DNA of 6,525 bases from an uncultured Clostridia bacterium (GTDB taxonomy: Bacteria; Bacillota; Clostridia; Oscillospirales; Acutalibacteraceae): positions 1 through 6,525 of the forward strand of contig CALBKQ010000012.1 in NCBI GenBank assembly GCA_937895645.1, in the 5' to 3' direction. Of the stretch, positions 1 to 6,404 are shown piece by piece. Position numbers and translations under genes: made by a program. The notes below the pieces were generated by a model that worked only from the letters and a program-made list of their open reading frames with translations, did no database searches and had not been told where the DNA came from. The stretch's first letter is position 1, and each line of letters opens with the position of its first letter.

Positions 1-784
1 CAGATTCATATCTATTTCTTGGATTTTTTGCAGCTGCTTTTAATAATATATTTTCTACTGCTTGTGGAATAGATGGATCTTGTTTTCTAATGCTAGGTAT
101 TTTATCTTTCATATGTTTTAATGCTATTTCAACGGCATTATCTCCTTTGAAAGGCACGGTACCAGTTAGTAGTTCATACATAAGGATACCTAGTGAATAT
201 ATGTCACTTTTGATAGTTGCACCTTTACCACTTGCTTGTTCTGGTGGAAGATAGTGAACACTTCCCATTACTGAGTTTGTTTGTGTTAGTTGTGTAGCAT
301 TTAATGCCATTGCAATACCAAAGTCAGTAACTTTAATTGTACCGTCCTGTAAAAGCATAATGTTCTGTGGCTTGATATCCTGATGAACAATGCCTTTATC
401 GTGAGCGTGTTGTAATGCTGCAAGAATCTGACCCATAAAATGAACTGCTTCTTTCCAGTTAATTACGCCCTGTTGCTCAATATATTCTTTAAGTGTGATA
501 CCATCTACATATTCCATTACAATGTATTGTAAACGGTCACCAAAACTAACATTATAAACTCGTACAATATTAGGATGAGAAAGCACTGCTATTGCTTTGG
601 ATTCATTCTTGAATCTACGCTTAAATTCCTCATTGGTCAAATATTCATCTTTTAATATTTTAATTGCAACAATTCTGTCGTCAATATTATCATAGGCCTT
701 ATATACAACAGCCATACCGCCAACACCGATAATTTCACGGATTTCGTATCGGCCGTCTAAACGCTTACCACAAAAGTTTTCCAT
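1..784 (-). CDS. prkC: PASTA-type Ser/Thr protein kinase PrkC/PknB, N-terminal kinase domain (cut by window edge)
   Basis: This is the first 261 residues of a Hanks-type kinase; the reading frame is open to the left edge, so the C-terminus is missing. Seen in the translation: glycine loop GVGGMAVVY (residues 20-28), ATP-anchoring lysine in VAIK (K42), helix-C glutamate E61, hinge at VMEY (89-92), catalytic loop HQDIKPQN (134-141, base D136), DFG (154-156), GSVHY and PEQ of the activation segment (174-183), and SDIYSLG (193-199). Family knowledge: such kinases usually continue with a juxtamembrane region, one membrane helix and extracellular PASTA domains that sense muropeptides or lipid II; none of that is in the window. 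The ATG at 782-784 follows AAAGGAG at 793-799 with 8 bases between. It lies 23 bases after its cognate phosphatase gene. Odd: the usual HRD is HQD, and the stretch before PEQ is YLP instead of the commoner YIS. The kinase family is certain; the PASTA part is inferred from the neighbourhood. Confidence 0.93.
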   Translation of the reverse strand, partial: MENFCGKRLDGRYEIREIIGVGGMAVVYKAYDNIDDRIVAIKILKDEYLTNEEFKRRFKNESKAIAVLSHPNIVRVYNVSFGDRLQYIVMEYVDGITLKEYIEQQGVINWKEAVHFMGQILAALQHAHDKGIVHQDIKPQNIMLLQDGTIKVTDFGIAMALNATQLTQTNSVMGSVHYLPPEQASGKGATIKSDIYSLGILMYELLTGTVPFKGDNAVEIALKHMKDKIPSIRKQDPSIPQAVENILLKAAAKNPRNRYES

Positions 785-792
785 TGTTAAAA

Positions 793-799
793 CTCCTTT
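793..799 (-). promoter_or_regulatory. Ribosome binding site of the kinase gene
   Basis: On the minus strand the sequence reads AAAGGAG, 8 bases before the ATG at 784. It sits in the 23-base gap after the phosphatase stop codon and supports the chosen kinase start. Confidence 0.75.
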
Positions 800-807
800 C
801 AACCAGT

Positions 808-1536
808 TTAATATGACATGGTAACAACTGTAATGTTGTCACCACCACCGTTACTATTAGCACGGTCAACAAGTCGTTCAGCATACTCATAAAACTTACC
901 ATCATCAGTAAGTTCATAAATTTCCTGTGGTTCAACAAAGTTTGTCAATCCGTCAGTACACAAAATCAACACGTCTTTTTCGCTGATATCGGCAATATCG
1001 AAATCAATACGAAGTTCAGAATCAACGCCAAGTGCTCGTGTGATAATATTCTTGCGTGGGTCAACCTTTGCTTCATCAGGAGTAAGGGTACCGTGGTCAA
1101 TCATTTCCTGAACAATTGAATGGTCCTTTGTAAGCTGATTAAGTGAGCCATCAGATAAAATATATGCTCTTGAATCGCCTGCATGTGCAATAAACACATT
1201 ATTGTCAACAACAATTGCAACAACAACGGTCGTACCCATACCTGTAAGTTCGGGGTCTGCTTTACTCATATCATAAACACTGATATTTGCAGCCGCTATA
1301 GCTGATGTGAGCATATTGCGAATAGAACTCGCAGACATCCCTGTACGATATGAAGATGTAATTCTTTCAGATATTACTTTTACAGCAGTTGAACTGGCAT
1401 AGTTACCGCCCGCAGCACCACCCATACCATCACAAACTACAGCCCAGGCCACTGCACCGGGCAACTCACCCGCAGCATAAGAATCCTGATTAGATTCACG
1501 CTGTAAACCAATATCAGTTTTTGCAACAATTTTCAA
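808..1536 (-). CDS. stp: PP2C-family Ser/Thr protein phosphatase (Stp/PrpC), cognate to the PASTA kinase
   Basis: This is a 242-residue metal-dependent PPM/PP2C phosphatase, close to the usual ~240-250 residues of bacterial Stp/PrpC. It removes phosphate from Ser/Thr residues of the neighbouring kinase and its targets in the cytoplasm. Motifs in order: TDIG with RESNQD (7-18, phosphate-binding R13 and metal ligand D18), VCDGMGG (34-40, metal ligand D36), GMGTT (99-103), AHAGDSRAY (117-125), the flap-region DHS (138-140), CTDGLT (193-198, metal ligand D195) and GGGDNIT (230-236, metal ligand D233). All metal ligands are present, so the enzyme should be active. The start codon is TTG (1534-1536), chosen because the protein begins exactly where the family does and AGGTG lies 5 bases upstream. 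The TTG start and weak site may lower its yield relative to the kinase (inference). The gene begins 8 bases after rlmN and ends 23 bases before the kinase gene. Confidence 0.95.
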   Translation of the reverse strand: MKIVAKTDIGLQRESNQDSYAAGELPGAVAWAVVCDGMGGAAGGNYASSTAVKVISERITSSYRTGMSASSIRNMLTSAIAAANISVYDMSKADPELTGMGTTVVVAIVVDNNVFIAHAGDSRAYILSDGSLNQLTKDHSIVQEMIDHGTLTPDEAKVDPRKNIITRALGVDSELRIDFDIADISEKDVLILCTDGLTNFVEPQEIYELTDDGKFYEYAERLVDRANSNGGGDNITVVTMSY

Positions 1537-1539
1537 AGA

Positions 1540-1546
1540 CTCACCT
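1540..1546 (-). promoter_or_regulatory. Weak ribosome binding site overlapping the rlmN stop, serving the TTG start of stp
   Basis: The minus strand reads AGGTGAG, whose AGGTG core is 5 bases from the TTG start. Its first two bases belong to the TAG stop codon of rlmN (1545-1547). No in-frame ATG or GTG lies at a better distance, so this site decides the TTG start. The overlap suggests translational coupling to rlmN. Confidence 0.55.
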
Positions 1547-2576
1547 ACTTATTTTTCTTTGATGCTCTAAGTTGACCACAAGAAGCGTTAATGTCACTAC
1601 CCAGTGTTCGACGCACAGTAGCAGTAATACCTCTTGAAGCCAAAATATCTATAAATTTCTTTTGTCTTTCAACTGTACTTTTTATATAATCAGTTTCACG
1701 GACATTATTTACAGGAATTAAATTAACATGGCACAAAATACCTTTTAATCTTTTGGCTAATTCAAGCGCACAATCGTCACTATCGTTAAGGCCTTGAATC
1801 ATAGCATATTCAAATGAAATACGTCTGTTTGTAGCATCAGTATAATATTTACACGCTTTTAACAACTCATCAATATCATATTTATTATTTATGGGCATTG
1901 ATTTTGAACGAATTGCGTTATTTGGTGCGTGTAATGAAACGGATAATGTAAGACCTAATTTCTTTTCGGCAAGGTCATAGATTTTTGGAACAACACCACA
2001 AGTTGATAATGAAATGTGACGCATACTCATATTCTGCCCTTTTTCACTTGTTATGAGTTCAAGCATTTTCATAACATTGTCATAATTATCAAGTGGTTCA
2101 CCTGTGCCCATAAGCACCATATGGTTTATTTTTATGTTCAAATCTTTTTGTGCAGTATAAACTTCAGTAAGCATTTCGCCAGCTGTCAACTGTCGCACAA
2201 ATCCGCCAATTGCAGATGCGCAAAAAGTGCAACCCATTTTGCACCCTACCTGAGTTGAAATACAAATAGAGTAACCATATTTATATTTCATAACTACACT
2301 TTCAACATATTCACCATCAGAAAACTGAAACAAGTACTTAACAGTATCGTCAATTTTTGATACAAGCTTTGTATTGATTTGGCAATTATTGAATATAAAA
2401 TATTCAGAGAGTTTTGCTCTCATATCTTTTGAAATATTAGTCATTTCATCAAATGATGAAACACATTTTTCATGTACCCATGAAAAAACCTGATTTATAC
2501 GAAATTTAGGTAAACCTAAATCAAGTATCGCTTTTGACAATTCGTCATAACTTAAGGAGCGTATATCTTTTAACAT
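1545..2576 (-). CDS. rlmN: Dual-specificity RNA methyltransferase RlmN (23S rRNA A2503 / tRNA A37 C2-methyltransferase)
   Basis: This radical-SAM enzyme methylates C2 of A2503 in 23S rRNA and, in studied members, A37 of some tRNAs. It is 343 residues, the normal family length. The N-terminal region (about 1-90) is the RlmN/Cfr accessory domain, followed by the conserved VESVVM stretch (91-96). The 4Fe-4S cluster motif CX3CX2C is seen as C112, C116 and C119 within QVGCKMGCTFCAS. Further family signatures are MGTGEPL (156-162), the STCG segment (191-194) and LSVSLHAPNN (211-220). The C-terminal ASCGQLR (331-337) carries C333, the cysteine that becomes methylated and forms the covalent intermediate. 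An RlmN rather than Cfr assignment rests on the housekeeping neighbourhood and is well supported. The ATG at 2574-2576 is 3 bases after the rsmB stop, with a weak AGGGA 7 bases upstream, so its translation is probably coupled to rsmB. Confidence 0.97.
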   Translation of the reverse strand: MLKDIRSLSYDELSKAILDLGLPKFRINQVFSWVHEKCVSSFDEMTNISKDMRAKLSEYFIFNNCQINTKLVSKIDDTVKYLFQFSDGEYVESVVMKYKYGYSICISTQVGCKMGCTFCASAIGGFVRQLTAGEMLTEVYTAQKDLNIKINHMVLMGTGEPLDNYDNVMKMLELITSEKGQNMSMRHISLSTCGVVPKIYDLAEKKLGLTLSVSLHAPNNAIRSKSMPINNKYDIDELLKACKYYTDATNRRISFEYAMIQGLNDSDDCALELAKRLKGILCHVNLIPVNNVRETDYIKSTVERQKKFIDILASRGITATVRRTLGSDINASCGQLRASKKNK

Positions 2577-2579
2577 AAA

Positions 2580-3845
2580 CTATTCCCTGATAAGCGTTGC
2601 ATAAAAGAAACCGTCAGAACGATTTTCATTTGGGAACATTGTAACCATTCCCCCATTTTTGAAGTCTTTATGTTCTTCTAAAAATCTTCTGCAAATTTCT
2701 GTGTTTTCTTTGTTACTTAAAGAACAAGTAGAATACATAATTACACCTTTTTCTTTTAAGTACAACGCAGAATTTTCTAAAATATTATATTGCAATTCAC
2801 ATAATTTGTCAACAAACCCGAAATCCTTGTACTTTATTTCAGGCTTTCTTCTGATTACCCCAAGACCTGCACAAGGCACGTCACAAAGTATTTTATCGGC
2901 TTTTGGTAAATTGGGATTGTAAACAGATGCATCACCAATTTGTGCATTTATTATGTTGATACCAAGTCGTTTTGCACCATCATTTATAAGTTTAATTTTA
3001 TGGTCATATAAATCAAAAGAGTAAACTTCACCTTGATTTTCCATCATCTGTGCCATTGTAAAAGATTTACCGCCAGGGGCAGCACACATATCAAAAACAA
3101 CATCATTTTTCTTTGGAGCAAAGTTCAAAATACAATCCTGTGATGCTAAATCCTGCGCATGAAAATAGCCTTTTTTGTATGCATCAGTTTTGAAAACTGC
3201 ACCACCATCGACTACTTCAAGAGTTGTATAATTACCTATTGATTTAACACTTATGCCTTCTTCTGCAAGGATGTCAATTAACTCACGACTTGTAGTTTTA
3301 AGTGTGTTAACACGCAAGAATACTGGCACTGCGCCTACAGATGCTTTAAGTATACCCTCCGCTTTTATGTAACCATAATCATTAACAAAATGGGTGACAA
3401 TATTTTCAGGACAAGAATAAGCAATGCTTAAATCATAAATTTTATTATCTGTTTCAGGCAATAAAAATTCAGTTGATGCAATTTTTCTCAAAACTGAATT
3501 TATAAGAGCTGAGGCAAATCCGCATTTTACTTTTTTTGATAACTTTACACTTTCATTTACTGCTGCAGACACGGGAACTTTATCCATGTATTTTATCTGA
3601 TAAACACCCATACGTAGAATTGTGAGCACTTGAGGATTAAGTTTTTTAATTGGTTGTGTAAGTAATTGTGATAAAAAATAATCCAATGTAATTTTACGCT
3701 CAATTACACCATACACTAACGCGCACACAAAAGGTGCAGATGATACTTCATTTTGGTTAAGAACTGCATCAACTGCTATATTTGAATAAGCTTTATCACG
3801 TTCAATTTTACTTAAAACTTTATATGCTAAAAATCTGTCATCCAT
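2580..3845 (-). CDS. rsmB: 16S rRNA (cytosine-967-C5)-methyltransferase RsmB
   Basis: This SAM-dependent enzyme makes m5C967 in 16S rRNA. It is 421 residues, slightly shorter than typical (~430-450) but with all parts present. Residues 1 to about 125 form the NusB-like RNA-binding domain that separates RsmB from other m5C methyltransferases (AYSNIAVDAVL and the LRMGVYQI segment near 77-84). The Rossmann methyltransferase domain follows. It carries the SAM-binding motif I DMCAAPGGKS (252-261), an acidic residue at the end of strand 2 in FDLYD (277-281), motif IV DVPCAGLGVIRRKPE (322-336) with C325, and motif VI YSTCSL (371-376) with the catalytic nucleophile C374. The C-terminal SDGFFYA is also typical. 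The ATG at 3843-3845 is 3 bases after the metallopeptidase stop. No good Shine-Dalgarno is visible (only a GAAGAAAG-like purine run), so coupling to the upstream gene is likely. Confidence 0.96.
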   Translation of the reverse strand: MDDRFLAYKVLSKIERDKAYSNIAVDAVLNQNEVSSAPFVCALVYGVIERKITLDYFLSQLLTQPIKKLNPQVLTILRMGVYQIKYMDKVPVSAAVNESVKLSKKVKCGFASALINSVLRKIASTEFLLPETDNKIYDLSIAYSCPENIVTHFVNDYGYIKAEGILKASVGAVPVFLRVNTLKTTSRELIDILAEEGISVKSIGNYTTLEVVDGGAVFKTDAYKKGYFHAQDLASQDCILNFAPKKNDVVFDMCAAPGGKSFTMAQMMENQGEVYSFDLYDHKIKLINDGAKRLGINIINAQIGDASVYNPNLPKADKILCDVPCAGLGVIRRKPEIKYKDFGFVDKLCELQYNILENSALYLKEKGVIMYSTCSLSNKENTEICRRFLEEHKDFKNGGMVTMFPNENRSDGFFYATLIRE

Positions 3846-3848
3846 AAA

Positions 3849-4553
3849 TTACTTTCTTCTTCGATTAAACATCAATAATACTCTTAATAAGTTTGCAATA
3901 CTAACTGCAAGGGCTGCGACATAAGTCATAGCAGCTGCTGTAAGCACTTTTTTAGCACCAACTTTTTCATTTTCACTTAAAATATCGGCATCAGTTATCA
4001 CTTCTAAAGCTCTTTTACTTGCATTAAATTCAACAGGAAAAGTTATTAACTGAAAAAGTACTGCGAATGAGAAAAACACAATACCTGCAATGGCAAGAAC
4101 TTCAAAATTAAGGAAAAATCCTATAATTGCAAGAGGTATTCCTGCTCGTGAGCCAAGATTTGCAACAGGTAGAACTAAATTTCTGATTTTTATAGGGGCA
4201 TAACTTTGCGCATACTGTGCTGCATGACCCGCCTCGTGACAAGCAACTCCGATTGCCGCAACAGATGTAGAGTTATATACGCTGTCAGATAATCTTATTA
4301 CATTTGTGCGTGGGTCATAGTGGTCGGTAAGATTACCAGTCACTCTTTCGACCTGAACATTTGTAATACCATAATGTCTTAGCACTTCAAAAGCCGCTTG
4401 TGCACCTGTTAGATTGCGTGAGGAAAACACCTGGGAGTATTTCTTGAATGATGAGTTTACTCTTGCAGATGCAATAATTGACAAAATAACAACAGGTACA
4501 ACCAATATAAAGTAATAGTAATTTGAAAGATAATAATACGAGAAATAATTCAT
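3849..4553 (-). CDS. Membrane zinc metallopeptidase, YugP-type (Zn_peptidase_2 family)
   Basis: This is a 234-residue membrane protein of the neutral zinc metallopeptidase family that includes Bacillus YugP; its substrate is unknown. The zinc motif HEAGH is at residues 106-110 (ligands H106 and H110, catalytic E107). The conserved FPVEFNAS (172-179), after the membrane segments, supplies a likely third ligand, E175. Hydrophobic helices are seen at about 15-31, 127-148, 150-172 and 205-228, giving a membrane-embedded protease-like topology. Before the first helix the N-terminus is strikingly aromatic (8 Tyr/Phe in the first 14 residues). The C-terminus ends in a basic run (NRRRK), presumably cytoplasmic. 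The ATG at 4551-4553 has GGAGG 5 bases upstream, the strongest site in the operon, and is one base after the fmt stop. A role in membrane or cell-surface protein quality control is inference only. Confidence 0.88.
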   Translation of the reverse strand: MNYFSYYYLSNYYYFILVVPVVILSIIASARVNSSFKKYSQVFSSRNLTGAQAAFEVLRHYGITNVQVERVTGNLTDHYDPRTNVIRLSDSVYNSTSVAAIGVACHEAGHAAQYAQSYAPIKIRNLVLPVANLGSRAGIPLAIIGFFLNFEVLAIAGIVFFSFAVLFQLITFPVEFNASKRALEVITDADILSENEKVGAKKVLTAAAMTYVAALAVSIANLLRVLLMFNRRRK

Positions 4554-4554
4554 A

Positions 4555-5481
4555 TTAACCTCCGATTATTGTTCCTTTTTCAATTTTTCGTCCTCTTAAA
4601 AAACTTGCTGTATCAGTTTTACGCTTACCATCTGCCTGAATTTCAAGAATTTCAATACACTCACCATCGCCACACATAACAACAAGTCTGTTATTATTAT
4701 CTACAACTTCGCCACAATCACCCTTAAAAGAGTCAGTCAATATCTGGGATTTATGGATTTTATAGTTTTTGCCGTCAATTTTTGTTGTAGCAACAGGCCA
4801 AGGTGATAATCCACGGATTTTATTGTGAACTTCTTTTGCAGATTTTGAAAAATCAACAGGACAAAGGTCTTTTGATAGCATTGGTGCATAATTTGAAAGT
4901 TCATCAATCTGCTTTTCAGGGGTAAGATTATCAATATTATTGATTGTTTCAATCAATACTTCTGCGCCCATTACAGACAATGCGTCATGAAGTTCACCTG
5001 CATTCATATTTTCGGTAATAGGAATGCTTTTTTTAATAAGCATATCGCCTGTATCAAGACCTACATCCATCTGCATTGATGTTACGCCTGTTTCGGTCTC
5101 ACCATTGATAATACTCCACTGGATTGGAGCAGCACCACGAAGTTTTGGCAATAGTGATGCGTGAATGTTGATACAACCATATTTTACGCTTTCAAGAATT
5201 TCTTTAGGTAAAATTTTACCGAAAGCAACAACAATTATTAAATCTGCATTTAATGAGTTAATTGTTTCAAGTGCTTCACCGTTTCTCATTGAAACAGGTT
5301 GAAATACAGGAATGTCATTTTCAAGCGCACATACCTTTATAGGTGGTGGTGTCATTTCATAGCCTCTACCTTTTGGTTTATCAGGCTGAGTAAACACGCC
5401 AACAACTTCATTGTTACTGTTTATCAGTGCTTCTAGACAAGGAACAGAAAATTCAGGTGTTCCCATAAAAATAATACGCAT
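4555..5481 (-). CDS. fmt: Methionyl-tRNA formyltransferase Fmt
   Basis: This enzyme transfers the formyl group from 10-formyl-tetrahydrofolate to initiator Met-tRNA, producing the formyl-Met that the adjacent deformylase later strips. The length of 308 residues is typical. The N-terminal catalytic domain begins MRIIFMGTPEFSVP. The formyl-THF site is in NIHASLLPKLRGAAPIQWSI (105-124), with catalytic N105 and H107. The third catalytic residue is D143 in MDVGLDTGDM (138-147), matching the N/H/D triad of the E. coli enzyme with a one-residue shift. The PDKPKGRG loop (33-40) that contacts tRNA is present. Residues from about 205 on form the C-terminal OB-fold domain, including the LSPWPVA segment. 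The ATG at 5479-5481 is 6 bases after def; the site upstream is weak (GAGTGAT). The last two codons, GGA GGT, also form the ribosome binding site of the next gene. Confidence 0.97.
   Translation of the reverse strand: MRIIFMGTPEFSVPCLEALINSNNEVVGVFTQPDKPKGRGYEMTPPPIKVCALENDIPVFQPVSMRNGEALETINSLNADLIIVVAFGKILPKEILESVKYGCINIHASLLPKLRGAAPIQWSIINGETETGVTSMQMDVGLDTGDMLIKKSIPITENMNAGELHDALSVMGAEVLIETINNIDNLTPEKQIDELSNYAPMLSKDLCPVDFSKSAKEVHNKIRGLSPWPVATTKIDGKNYKIHKSQILTDSFKGDCGEVVDNNNRLVVMCGDGECIEILEIQADGKRKTDTASFLRGRKIEKGTIIGG
4559..4563 (-). promoter_or_regulatory. Strong ribosome binding site of the metallopeptidase, built from the last fmt codons
   Basis: The minus strand reads GGAGG, 5 bases before the ATG at 4553. 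These bases are also the Gly-Gly codons that end Fmt, so one stretch serves as both coding sequence and initiation site. The fmt stop and the next ATG are separated by one base. Confidence 0.75.
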
Positions 5482-5487
5482 TATTTA

Positions 5488-5964
5488 TCACTCACTTTTC
5501 TGGGCATATTTGTCGATTTCTTCTTGTTTTGCAATTTTATCTACATATAAGATACCGTCAAGATGGTCAATTTCGTGGCAGAATGCTTTTGCTTTCAACC
5601 CACTACCTTTATACATACACCAATTACCATCACGATTCTGTGCTTTAACTTTAACCGTCATAGGACGCATTGTATAAGCCTGTTTTCCTGGCAATGAAAG
5701 ACAACCTTCAACATCACATTGAATACCATCAACCTCAATAATTTCAGGATTGATAAGTTCCATTAAACCTTCACCGATATCAATTACAACAACACGTCTC
5801 AAAACACCAACCTGTACTGCAGCAAGTCCAACACCATCAGCAGCATACATAGTTTCAGCCATATCATCAAGAAGTTCAAAAAGTCTGTCATCAAAATTTT
5901 CAACTACTCGACTTTTTTTTCTTAAAATCGGGTCTTCTTCAGTTCTTATATTTCTAATAGCCAT
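5488..5964 (-). CDS. def: Peptide deformylase
   Basis: This metalloenzyme, usually Fe2+, removes the formyl group from the N-terminal methionine of nascent proteins at the ribosome exit. It is 158 residues, within the normal range for the short deformylases of Clostridia. All three family motifs are seen: GVGLAAVQ (44-51, with Q51 in the oxyanion hole), EGCLSLPG (86-93, metal ligand C88) and HEIDH (130-134, metal ligands H130 and H134, catalytic E131). The usual proline of motif 1 (GLAAPQ) is valine here, a variant I believe also occurs in other deformylases. The ATG at 5962-5964 follows AGGAG with 8 bases between. The gene lies 11 bases after the priA stop and 6 bases before fmt, the classical def-fmt pair acting on the same formyl group. 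Confidence 0.97.
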   Translation of the reverse strand: MAIRNIRTEEDPILRKKSRVVENFDDRLFELLDDMAETMYAADGVGLAAVQVGVLRRVVVIDIGEGLMELINPEIIEVDGIQCDVEGCLSLPGKQAYTMRPMTVKVKAQNRDGNWCMYKGSGLKAKAFCHEIDHLDGILYVDKIAKQEEIDKYAQKSE

Positions 5965-5972
5965 TTTTTCTT

Positions 5973-5978
5973 CTCCTA
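5973..5978 (-). promoter_or_regulatory. Ribosome binding site of def overlapping the priA stop codon
   Basis: The minus strand reads TAGGAG: the TAG is the priA stop (5976-5978) and AGGAG lies 8 bases from the def ATG. Stop and initiation site share bases, consistent with translational coupling. Confidence 0.7.
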
Positions 5979-6404
5979 CATTAAACTTTCTGGATTTATA
6001 TCAATATAAACATTTACATTGTTCTTATTTTTATCAAAATCTTTTAACAAATTGCTAATCATTTGGCGAAATCTTTTGTCATTTCTACATTTTATAATTA
6101 TTCTGTTTCTGTATTTGCCACCAACTTTTGAAACTCTTGGTGCAACAGGTCCTAAAACAATGATTTTAAGGTCAGGATACTGTTCAGTGTGTATCTTTTT
6201 AAGTGCATTTAAGAACTCATTAGCAGAAACATTGACTGAATAATCTTTTTTACTTGAAAAACCAATTACGCACAAATCACAAAATGGCGGATAAACCATT
6301 TGTTTACGCATATTGATTTCAATATCGTAAAAAGACTCATAGTCCTGCTCTTTTGCAAGACAAATAATTTCACTATCTGAAAAAGCTGTTTGAATATATG
6401 GGCG
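5976..6404 (-). CDS. priA: Primosomal helicase PriA (replication restart), C-terminal 142 residues only
   Basis: Only the tail of PriA is here. PriA is the 3'-5' helicase that recognises stalled forks and reloads the replisome; the full protein is about 730-800 residues. What is seen is the part after helicase motif VI: YIQTAFSDSEIICLAKEQDY, then FYDIEINMRKQMVYPPFCDL, a family hallmark (residues -RK..-YPPF). The C-terminal domain follows with LGPVAPRVSKVGGKYRNRIIIK, the segment typical of PriA just before its end. The match to the family stops at about 6404: upstream, the expected QVAGRAGR helicase motif is absent in all three minus frames and an in-frame TAG stands at 6453-6455. A TTG at 6450-6452 could formally open the frame but is not a credible start. 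The gene is therefore broken at the junction, by assembly error or by real rearrangement. The stop codon overlaps the def ribosome binding site. Confidence 0.85.
   Translation of the reverse strand, partial: RPYIQTAFSDSEIICLAKEQDYESFYDIEINMRKQMVYPPFCDLCVIGFSSKKDYSVNVSANEFLNALKKIHTEQYPDLKIIVLGPVAPRVSKVGGKYRNRIIIKCRNDKRFRQMISNLLKDFDKNKNNVNVYIDINPESLM

Noticed and set aside
2094..2108. GTGEP in RlmN where GMGEP is often quoted
   Set aside because: To my knowledge GTGEP is the normal form in Bacillus and many other Firmicutes RlmN proteins, so it is not a lesion.
2016..2258. Plus-strand open frame of 80 codons inside rlmN
   Set aside because: It lies antisense to the conserved radical-SAM core of RlmN, its His/Cys/Phe-rich translation is unlike a real protein, and no ribosome binding site precedes it.
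2659..2922. Plus-strand open frame of 87 codons inside rsmB
   Set aside because: It is antisense to the catalytic motifs of RsmB and matches no family I recognise.
4512..4553. Tyr/Phe-rich N-terminus of the metallopeptidase as a novel motif
   Set aside because: Aromatic-rich short tails before the first membrane helix are usual in this family, and the strong ribosome binding site confirms the start.
4737..4952. Second minus-strand frame of 71 codons within fmt
   Set aside because: It is an out-of-frame shadow of the Fmt C-terminal half with low-complexity composition.
5411..6243. Three plus-strand frames (5411-5677, 5750-6058, 6019-6243) opposite fmt, def and priA
   Set aside because: Each lies antisense to a strongly conserved gene, and the translations are Ser/Ile/Leu-rich as expected from reversed AT-rich codons.
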